Assembly (NCBI GenBank): GCA_900554725.1
Contig: USII01000079.1
Coordinates: 1-5,573 of the forward strand
Origin: an uncultured Eubacteriales bacterium
Lineage (GTDB): Bacteria > Bacillota > Clostridia > Christensenellales > Christensenellaceae
Length of the DNA stretch: 5,573 bases
Direction: 5' to 3'
Position numbers and translations under genes: made by a program. The notes under the pieces are model-generated. The model did no database searches, was not told where the DNA came from, and worked only from the letters and a program-made list of their open reading frames with translations. This document shows positions 1 through 5,175 of the stretch, piece by piece; within the stretch, counting starts at the first letter, position 1, and every line of letters begins with the position of its first letter.

Positions 1-1983
1 ACAGTTCTCTCGGGCAGCGGCATGCTCCTGGTGGAAAAGACCGGCCGGCAGAGCGAATATGGAAAAATTGGGGAGAATATCCAAAAAGCTCCCGAAAAGC
101 GCACGCCCCTTCAGCGCCAGACAGATCGGCTTGTGCGCATCTGTGCAGCAGTGGCAGCTGGTCTGTTCCTTCTTGTTGGGCTGTTTACCTACCTGAGTCT
201 TTTGGATCTAGAGCCCAAAGAGCGCATCATCCAGAGCATTCTTTCGGGCATCACCCTTGCCATGGCCACCATTCCAGAGGAATTTCCCGTTGTGCTTACA
301 GTGTTCCTATCCATGGGCGCATGGCGGCTTGCAAAAAAGCATTCGCTTGTGCGCAGGCTTTCCTCGATAGAAACGCTGGGCTCCATTACCGCGCTTTGTG
401 TGGATAAAACCGGAACGCTCACGCAGAACAGGATGAGCGTAGAAAAAACCTGGGCTGCCCCGGGAAAATCTTTAGAGGATATGCTGGAAATCATGGGCCT
501 GGCCTGCGAAAGCGATGCCTACGACCCAATGGAAAAGGCCATGATTTCCTGCTGTGAACAGCATGGCATTTTTTCCGATCACCTCTTTGGGGGAACGCTT
601 CTTAGCGAATATTCCTTTACCAGCGCTCTTAAGATGATGGGGCATATCTGGCTGCACGATGGAGCGCGCTTTGTTGCAGCAAAAGGTGCAGCAGAACGGC
701 TGCTTCCTCTCTGTACTCTCACCCAGAGCGAACGGGAACAGGCTTTGCGCACGGCCCATGCTATGGGCAGTCAAGGCCTTAGGGTGATTGCCATTGCGAA
801 GATGGCTCTCTCCCCCGGCCAACAGCCTCCCTCTTCCATTACCGATTGCCGTTTTTGCCTTTATGGGCTGGTGGGCCTGATGGATCCGCCCCGCGAGGGC
901 ATCCAGAAAGATCTCTCCCTCTGCCAAAAGGCAGGGATTCGCGTCATCATGATCACGGGTGATGCCGGGAGCACTGCACAGGGCATCGCCCGGCGCATTG
1001 GCCTGAAAAGCCGCGGAATGCTCACTGGCATGGAACTTTCCCGCATGAGCGACCAGGAGCTTAGGGAGCGCGTTCGCCATGTGGATATTTTCTCCCGGGT
1101 GCTGCCTGAACACAAAATGCGCATCGTCCAGGCCCTTCAGGCCAATGGGGAGGTCGTCGCCATGACAGGCGATGGCGTCAACGATGCTCCTGCCCTAAAA
1201 TACGCGGATATCGGCATCGCCATGGGCGGCCGGGGCGCAGAGGTTTGCCGGGAGGCCGCAGATCTCATCCTCATGGACGACAACTTCTCTACCATTGTGC
1301 ATACCATTGAGGATGGACGCCGCATCTACGATAACATCAAAAAAGCTGTGGGATATATCTTTGCCATTCATATTCCCATTGCGCTCTGCTCACTTTTTGC
1401 GCCGCTGCTGCAAATCTCTGCGGATCAGCTGATGCTGCTGCCCCTCCATGTGGTGCTTTTGGAACTCATTATCGACCCAACCTGCTCCATCGTCCTGGAG
1501 CGTCAGCCCGCAGAGCCCGATATCATGGAGCGGCCGCCCCGCCGGGCAGGGGAATCGCTGACACAGGGTGTGCTGCTTTTAGCGCTGCTGCATGGCGCGG
1601 CCATCTTCCTTGCTTGCTTTGGCGCCTATTATCATCTTTTGCGCTCTACCACAGATGCGGCAGTGGCGCGCAGCATGGGCCTTTGTATCCTGGTATTTTC
1701 CAATCTCCTGCTGGTGCAATCCATGAGTCGGGGCGAGCCGGCTCTGCGCTATCTTTTCCGGCTTGCTGGAGATAAGGTGATATGGGGATCTTCTCTTGCC
1801 ATTCTGGCAGGGCTCTTGCTCATCCTCTATACGCCCCTCGCCCCCGCTCTGAAGCTTTCCAGCCTTTCAGCGGCACAGCTTTTTTTTGCCTTTGGCCTTT
1901 CCTGCCTGGCCGTTTTATGGAGCGAGCTCATCAAACTTTTGCGCATGCATCGCAGGCGGAAGAAAGCCTCTCCGCCCGCATAA
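1..1983 (+). CDS. P-type cation-transporting ATPase, N-terminus cut by window edge
   Basis: Membrane pump that couples ATP hydrolysis, through an aspartyl-phosphate intermediate, to cation movement across the cytoplasmic membrane. The frame is open from base 1, giving 660 visible codons; the first visible Met at base 22 is internal. Family members are usually about 850-900 residues, so M1, M2 and most of the actuator domain (including TGES) lie upstream. Visible in order: end of the actuator domain (TVLSGSG...TGRQSEYGKIGE), M3, M4 with PEEFP (274-288), phosphorylation motif DKTGTLT (Asp at 403-405), a compact nucleotide-binding domain with KGA (682-690), MITGD (949-963), TGDGVNDAP (1165-1191), then six hydrophobic segments M5-M10 and a basic tail. 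The layout is that of P2-type (Ca/SERCA-like) pumps. Ungapped comparison with SERCA, recalled from memory, shows changed ion ligands in M5 and M6, so the transported ion is not assigned. A terminator follows the TAA stop. Confidence 0.95.
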   Translation, partial: TVLSGSGMLLVEKTGRQSEYGKIGENIQKAPEKRTPLQRQTDRLVRICAAVAAGLFLLVGLFTYLSLLDLEPKERIIQSILSGITLAMATIPEEFPVVLTVFLSMGAWRLAKKHSLVRRLSSIETLGSITALCVDKTGTLTQNRMSVEKTWAAPGKSLEDMLEIMGLACESDAYDPMEKAMISCCEQHGIFSDHLFGGTLLSEYSFTSALKMMGHIWLHDGARFVAAKGAAERLLPLCTLTQSEREQALRTAHAMGSQGLRVIAIAKMALSPGQQPPSSITDCRFCLYGLVGLMDPPREGIQKDLSLCQKAGIRVIMITGDAGSTAQGIARRIGLKSRGMLTGMELSRMSDQELRERVRHVDIFSRVLPEHKMRIVQALQANGEVVAMTGDGVNDAPALKYADIGIAMGGRGAEVCREAADLILMDDNFSTIVHTIEDGRRIYDNIKKAVGYIFAIHIPIALCSLFAPLLQISADQLMLLPLHVVLLELIIDPTCSIVLERQPAEPDIMERPPRRAGESLTQGVLLLALLHGAAIFLACFGAYYHLLRSTTDAAVARSMGLCILVFSNLLLVQSMSRGEPALRYLFRLAGDKVIWGSSLAILAGLLLILYTPLAPALKLSSLSAAQLFFAFGLSCLAVLWSELIKLLRMHRRRKKASPPA

Positions 1984-2034
1984 CACTTTACTTTTCATTT
2001 CAAAGAGCAAAACCCCTCTTTCCCATAGAATTTA

Positions 2035-2085
2035 GGCGGCCCAGGGCGTTCCCAGGAAATAGGCGCCCCGGAGCCGCCCGTTTTT
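2035..2085 (+). terminator. Rho-independent terminator after the P-type ATPase
   Basis: GGCGGC (2035-2040) pairs with GCCGCC (2073-2078), and an inner stem GGGCG (2044-2048) pairs with CGCCC (2064-2068). Two further C-G pairs with one bulge can bridge them. The arm is followed by TTTTT at 2081-2085 and more T-rich sequence. It lies about 50 bases after the ATPase stop and before the pepT promoter, so it should separate the two units. Confidence 0.75.
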
Positions 2086-2129
2086 CTCTTTCATATTCGC
2101 CGCTGCTTCTTTTTCTTTTTTCCCTCCTG

Positions 2130-2138
2130 TGCTATAAT
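2130..2138 (+). promoter_or_regulatory. Extended -10 promoter element for pepT
   Basis: TGCTATAAT is a perfect TATAAT (2133-2138) with an upstream TG one base away, the extended -10 form. The -35 position, about 17 bases upstream, is only a T-rich run (near 2110-2115) with little likeness to TTGACA, which an extended -10 can tolerate. Transcription would start near 2145 and leave a leader of about 30 bases. An AGGT (2164-2167) sits 8 bases before the pepT ATG and is a modest ribosome binding site. Confidence 0.75.
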
Positions 2139-2175
2139 GGAAAAGGAAATTCCAAAAAAGTGCAGGTAAAAAAAG

Positions 2176-3393
2176 ATGAATGTTTTGGATCGGTTTTTAA
2201 AGTATGTTTCCTTCGATACCGGCTCGGATGCATCTTCTTCCACCGTCCCTAGCACGGAAAAGCAGAAGGCGCTGGGGCAGTTCCTGGTATCCGAAATGTT
2301 GCAAATGGGCATTTCGGATGCGCATATGGATGAATTTGGCTATGTATACGGCAGTATAGCTGCCAACACACAGCAGCCCGCTCCCAAAATCGGCTTTATC
2401 GCGCATATGGATACGGTTTCGGATGTTCGCTGCAAGGACATCCAGCCGCGCGTGGTGGAAAATTACGATGGCGGCGATATCCTGCTCAACCAGGAGCTTG
2501 GCATTCTTCTTCAGCCGGCTCAGTATCCGGATCTTTTAAAATACCGGGGGAACAGCCTGGTGGTGACGGATGGCACAACGCTGCTCGGCGCAGACGATAA
2601 AGCCGGCATCGCAGAAATTCTCACTGCGGCAGAGCTTCTCATTCAGAGTGACAAGCCGCATGGGGAGATTAAAATCGCCTTTACTCCGGATGAGGAGATC
2701 GGCCGCGGGCCAGATCACTTCAACATCCCCTACTTTGGCGCGGATTACGGCTACACAGTGGATGGCGGAGCGCTTGGAGAGCTGGAATACGAGAACTTTA
2801 ACGGCGCGGACGGTCGCGTGCTTGTGCACGGCAGAAGCATTCACCCGGGAACGGCCAAAGGGCAGATGAAAAACGCCATGCTCCTTGCCATGGAGTTCAA
2901 CGCCATGCTGCCTGCTTCTGAAATTCCCGCCTGCACAGAAGGCTATGAGGGCTTCTTCCACCTTACGGATATGAGCGGCAATGTGGAACAGGCAGAGCTT
3001 ACCTATATCATTCGGGATCACGATAAGGGAAAATTCCAGCAGAGAAAGCAGCTCTTTTCCGCCATCGGCGCATTTTTAAACGAGAAGCACGGCCAGGGAA
3101 CCTTTGATATCGCCGTGATAGATCGCTATGCAAATATGAAGGAGAAAATCCTCCCCCATATGGAGATCATCCATCGTGCCAAAGCCGCTATGCAGGAGGC
3201 CGGCGTTGAGCCTATCATTATGCCGATCCGCGGCGGGACAGATGGCGCCACTCTCTCCTTTATGGGCCTTCCCTGCCCCAATCTCTGCACCGGTGGGCAT
3301 AACTGCCACGGACGCTTTGAATATATCCCGGTGCAGAGCATGGAAAAAGTGGTGCAAATTCTGCTCAACCTGGCATATGGCGCGCTAAATTAG
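2176..3393 (+). CDS. pepT: Peptidase T (tripeptide aminopeptidase, M20B family)
   Basis: Cytosolic di-zinc aminopeptidase that removes the N-terminal residue from tripeptides, in the last steps of peptide breakdown. The 405-residue product has normal full length for PepT. Metal and catalytic residues are in place: H77 and D79 in AHMDTV, D140 in LLGADDKAG, the catalytic E173 and ligand E174 in PDEEIGRG, D196 in YTVDGG, and H378 in GGHNCHGRFEY. These positions agree to within one residue with the E. coli enzyme as I recall it. The lid/dimerisation domain is present, with GRSIHPGTAKG around H223. The ATG is chosen because the product begins as PepT proteins do (MNVLDRFLKYVSFDT) and has an AGGT 8 bases upstream. 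It is flanked by its own promoter and terminator, so it is probably monocistronic. I see no truncation or frameshift. Specificity for tripeptides is inferred from the family. Confidence 0.97.
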   Translation: MNVLDRFLKYVSFDTGSDASSSTVPSTEKQKALGQFLVSEMLQMGISDAHMDEFGYVYGSIAANTQQPAPKIGFIAHMDTVSDVRCKDIQPRVVENYDGGDILLNQELGILLQPAQYPDLLKYRGNSLVVTDGTTLLGADDKAGIAEILTAAELLIQSDKPHGEIKIAFTPDEEIGRGPDHFNIPYFGADYGYTVDGGALGELEYENFNGADGRVLVHGRSIHPGTAKGQMKNAMLLAMEFNAMLPASEIPACTEGYEGFFHLTDMSGNVEQAELTYIIRDHDKGKFQQRKQLFSAIGAFLNEKHGQGTFDIAVIDRYANMKEKILPHMEIIHRAKAAMQEAGVEPIIMPIRGGTDGATLSFMGLPCPNLCTGGHNCHGRFEYIPVQSMEKVVQILLNLAYGALN

Positions 3394-3420
3394 CTCTGGC
3401 GGTCAAAAAAATATTGGGCA

Positions 3421-3449
3421 AAACAGGCGGCCTTGGCTGCCTGTTTTTT
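3421..3449 (+). terminator. Rho-independent terminator of pepT
   Basis: The arm AAACAGGCGGC (3421-3431) pairs with GCTGCCTGTTT (3436-3446), with one G-T pair, around the loop CTTG. The run of T at 3444-3449 completes a strong intrinsic terminator, 27 bases after the pepT stop. A further T run follows at 3455-3460. Confidence 0.9.
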
Positions 3450-3476
3450 AAAAGTTTTTTATCAACACCTTTTGGC

Positions 3477-3483
3477 AAAGGAG
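3477..3483 (+). promoter_or_regulatory. Ribosome binding site that supports the TTG start of the alkylation repair gene
   Basis: AAAGGAG lies 10 bases before TTG at 3494-3496. There is no ATG in frame near it; the first in-frame ATG is about 30 codons inside, which would remove the conserved N-terminal helices. The site therefore decides the TTG start. I find no convincing promoter between the pepT terminator and this site. Confidence 0.75.
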
Positions 3484-3493
3484 AAATAGAACA

Positions 3494-4222
3494 TTGACCA
3501 ATATAGAACAAGTTCGGGACCGGTTGTTTTCCCTAGGCGAGCCGGATTTCCAGAAATTTTCTGCCGCTCTCATTCCCGGAGAAAAACGCATGATAGGCGT
3601 GCGCCTTCCCCATCTGCGCCGCCTGGCCCGGGAAATCGCAGCTTCCGGGCAATGGGAAGAATACCTTCACGCTGCGCCTCAGCAATATTTTGAAGAGATC
3701 ATGCTGCGCGGGATGATCATTGGGGCAGCGCGCATCCCGCTGGAAGAGCGCCTTTGCTATATGCGCTCCTTTATTCCAGAGATCGATAACTGGTCTATCT
3801 GCGATAGCTTCTGCTCCAGCCTCAAGTTTGCGCAAAAAAACAGGGAGCGCGTGTTCCAGTTTGTCCAACCGTATTGCGAGAGCAGAAAGGAATTTGAAGT
3901 GCGCTTTGGCTTTGTCATGCTGTTGGATTTTTTCCTGATAGAGCAATATCTCCCCTCTGTGCTGGCGCAGGTGCATGCCTTTCACCCTGCCGGCTATTAT
4001 TCCCAAATGGCGGTGGCATGGCTGTTGGCAACGGCTCTTGCAAAATTTCCCCAGCCCTCCCTGCACTGCCTTTGTTCTGCACCCTTGGACGACTTTACCT
4101 ATCTGTGCACCATCAAAAAGGCGCTGGAATCCAGGCGGGTGAGCGAAGAAACAAAAGCAGCACTCCAGCAATTCAAAGAAAATGCCGGAAAAAGCCCAAT
4201 AAAAAGGAGCCGCCATTTGTAG
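3494..4222 (+). CDS. DNA alkylation repair protein, AlkD-like (HEAT-repeat DNA glycosylase family)
   Basis: Probable DNA glycosylase for alkylated bases such as 3- and 7-alkylpurines, in base excision repair. The 242-residue, all-helical product matches the family's usual 220-240 residues. It opens with a typical N-terminus (about 20 residues of helix, then IPGEKRMIGVRLPHLRRLA). W100 and D104 in IDNWSICDSF, R137 in FEVRFGF and W176 in MAVAWLLA fit the spacing of W109, D113, R148 and W187 of Bacillus cereus AlkD as I recall them: 4 and 39 residues between the first and last pairs are the same, and the middle gap is 33 against 35. The start is TTG, supported by AAAGGAG. The basic C-terminus (KSPIKRSRHL) is encoded within a DNA hairpin. 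Some family members lack proven glycosylase activity, so the activity is inferred. The nearest plus-strand terminator is the shared one at 4395-4430. Confidence 0.92.
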   Translation: MTNIEQVRDRLFSLGEPDFQKFSAALIPGEKRMIGVRLPHLRRLAREIAASGQWEEYLHAAPQQYFEEIMLRGMIIGAARIPLEERLCYMRSFIPEIDNWSICDSFCSSLKFAQKNRERVFQFVQPYCESRKEFEVRFGFVMLLDFFLIEQYLPSVLAQVHAFHPAGYYSQMAVAWLLATALAKFPQPSLHCLCSAPLDDFTYLCTIKKALESRRVSEETKAALQQFKENAGKSPIKRSRHL

Positions 4223-4229
4223 CGGCCCC
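4201..4229 (-). terminator. Hairpin overlapping the 3' end of the alkylation repair gene; reads as a minus-strand terminator
   Basis: GCCGC (4209-4213) and GCGGC (4222-4226) form a stem around an 8-base loop, and flanking GG/CC (4206-4207 with 4228-4229) can extend it past one mismatch. On the minus strand the hairpin is followed by TTTTT (complement of 4201-4205), the arrangement of an intrinsic terminator. On the plus strand no T run follows. It contains the last codons and stop of the upstream gene. It could stop minus-strand transcripts that escape the pduL terminator, or end a short transcript of its own. Confidence 0.5.
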
Positions 4230-4254
4230 TACCCTAAGAGGAAAGAAAGGAAAA

Positions 4255-4305
4255 ATGATGATGAAGAATGCTTGCTTCTTCTTACGAGTTTTATTGTACC
4301 AATGA
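4255..4305 (+). CDS. Possible 16-codon small ORF (unrecognised peptide)
   Basis: Three consecutive ATG codons (4255, 4258, 4261) begin a reading frame for MMMKNACFFLRVLLYQ, ending in TGA. The leader AAGAGGAAAGAAAGG (4236-4250) is strongly purine-rich and places GG 4, 7 or 10 bases before the three ATGs. It starts 32 bases after the alkylation repair gene stop and could be translated from the same mRNA, before the shared terminator at 4395. The peptide is hydrophobic with one Cys and one Arg. I do not recognise it, and a frame this short can arise by chance. The longer frame it belongs to (open from 4018) overlaps the repair gene and is not credible as a protein. Confidence 0.22.
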   Translation: MMMKNACFFLRVLLYQ

Positions 4306-4394
4306 AATAAGTCCATTTTTCATGGAAAATAAATATAAACTGTGAACATTGCGCCGCTTTTTAGGGCCTGCCCGCCCCTGCAAAAAACGGAGAT

Positions 4395-4430
4395 CATAAA
4401 AAAGGAGCCGAGCCCGGCTCCTTTTTTATG
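4395..4430. terminator. Bidirectional rho-independent terminator between convergent genes
   Basis: CATAAAAAAGGAGCCG (4395-4410) is a perfect inverted repeat of the arm at 4415-4430, with the loop AGCC. Each strand reads a 7-bp G+C stem followed by six T, so it can stop transcription both ways. It sits two bases beyond the pduL stop on the minus strand and is the first good plus-strand terminator after the alkylation repair gene. Confidence 0.92.
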
Positions 4431-4432
4431 CC

Positions 4433-5011
4433 TTATTTTACAATTTCTCCTTGGCATCCATTTCTGCCAATGAGGGAAGCATTTGCCTCATCGGTATCCA
4501 CATGCATTGCCAACGCAAACTTTGGGCTCACGCGCACAACGCAATCTCCAAAGATGACGGGGCGATCGGTCTGCACCTTCACCTGCACGATCTCCTTATC
4601 CTCTACGCCCAGGCGCTGTGCATCTTCGGGTGTCATATGGATATGGCGCTTTGCGACAATCAGCCCCTGGGGAAGATCCACTTCTCCTGCCGGCCCCTTG
4701 AGCTTAATGGGCGCGCTGCCCTCCAGGTCGCCGCTTTCGCGCACCGGCCCTACTACGCCCAGGGTAAAGCAATCTGTCATGGAAACTTCCACCTGGCTTG
4801 CCGGGCGGACAGGCCCCAGAATAACCACATTGGCGATGGAGCGCTTTGGCCCCACAATCTCGACTCTCTCTTCACATACAAACTGCCCAGGCTGGGAAAG
4901 ATCCCGAACATATGTGAGCTGCTTTCCTGCACCAAAAAGCTTTTCCACATCCTCCTGCGTCAGATGTACATGGCGCGCCGATACTTCAACCAAAAAAGAT
5001 TTCTCGGACAT
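4433..5011 (-). CDS. pduL: Phosphate propanoyltransferase (PduL-type phosphotransacylase)
   Basis: Interconverts acyl-CoA plus phosphate with acyl-phosphate plus CoA, feeding acetate/propionate kinase for ATP or running in reverse. The 192-residue product has two similar halves, each opening with a His-x-His motif: SARHVHL (H14, H16) and AKRHIHM (H123, H125). With E75 (in SQVEVS) and H170 (in LAMHVDTDEAN), these match at a constant offset of 34 the six zinc ligands of the Rhodopseudomonas PduL structure as I recall it. The start is supported by AGGAGG 6 bases upstream. The conserved fold begins within the first ten residues, so there is no N-terminal encapsulation peptide, and no shell protein gene is visible. 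The enzyme is therefore likely cytosolic, acting in place of Pta. The acyl chain preferred (acetyl or propionyl) cannot be read from sequence. The gene has its own promoter and a terminator directly after the stop. Confidence 0.96.
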   Translation of the reverse strand: MSEKSFLVEVSARHVHLTQEDVEKLFGAGKQLTYVRDLSQPGQFVCEERVEIVGPKRSIANVVILGPVRPASQVEVSMTDCFTLGVVGPVRESGDLEGSAPIKLKGPAGEVDLPQGLIVAKRHIHMTPEDAQRLGVEDKEIVQVKVQTDRPVIFGDCVVRVSPKFALAMHVDTDEANASLIGRNGCQGEIVK

Positions 5012-5017
5012 AACTCT

Positions 5018-5023
5018 CCTCCT
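5018..5023 (-). promoter_or_regulatory. Strong ribosome binding site of pduL
   Basis: The minus strand reads AAAGGAGGAGAG (5025 down to 5014), containing a perfect AGGAGG 6 bases before the ATG. It fixes the pduL start and suggests efficient translation. Confidence 0.88.
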
Positions 5024-5049
5024 TTGATAACATGCCCATTGATAGAATT

Positions 5050-5078
5050 ATTGTCTTATACGCGGGGAAATTTGTCAA
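5050..5078 (-). promoter_or_regulatory. Probable sigma-A promoter of pduL
   Basis: On the minus strand TTGACA (5078-5073) is a perfect -35, followed after exactly 17 bases by GACAAT (5055-5050), a 4 of 6 match to TATAAT. Transcription would start near 5043, leaving a leader of about 30 bases. The -35 overlaps a GTTGAC hexamer that recurs further upstream. Confidence 0.65.
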
Positions 5079-5100
5079 CCATATTTCCTCTGGGCGCCCC

Positions 5101-5157
5101 GTCAACGCCTCCTGGCAAAACTGGCAAGCGGCTTTCTAGTTTTTTCAGGCCGTTGAC
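5101..5157. repeat. Imperfect inverted repeat with an internal direct repeat, upstream of pduL
   Basis: GTCAACGCCT (5101-5110) faces AGGCCGTTGAC (5147-5157), giving ten base pairs with one bulged C. Inside lies a tandem CTGGCAA (5112-5118 and 5121-5127, 9-base period). No T run follows on either strand, so it is not a standard terminator, although its place just after the DUF1989 stop would suit one. It starts about 22 bases upstream of the pduL -35, so it could also be a regulator-binding region. Role unknown. Confidence 0.5.
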
Positions 5158-5175
5158 AAGAAATCGAGAGCGCTG

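Noticed and set aside
472..1113. A 213-codon open frame on the minus strand inside the P-type ATPase
   Set aside because: It is antisense to the conserved N and P domains of the pump. Its length follows from the codon bias of the real gene.
1782..2252. A plus-strand frame bridging the end of the ATPase, the terminator and the start of pepT
   Set aside because: It runs through a terminator and a promoter and overlaps two well-supported genes in other frames. The translation is not protein-like.
3433..3462. TTGGCT with a T-rich -10-like TTTTAT as a promoter for the alkylation repair gene
   Set aside because: The elements fall within the pepT terminator stem and T run, with an 18-base gap and weak matches, so the terminator explains them.
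3533..4216. A 227-codon open frame on the minus strand opposite the alkylation repair gene
   Set aside because: It is a shadow of a clear HEAT-repeat repair protein. The translation is rich in scattered Cys, His and Gly with no family likeness.
4306..4394. Search for an RNA gene, CRISPR repeat or mobile element in the A+T-rich stretch before the shared terminator
   Set aside because: There is only a short near-palindrome (TTTTCATGGAAAA) and scattered A+T-rich sequence. No tRNA-like fold, repeat array or insertion sequence ends were seen.
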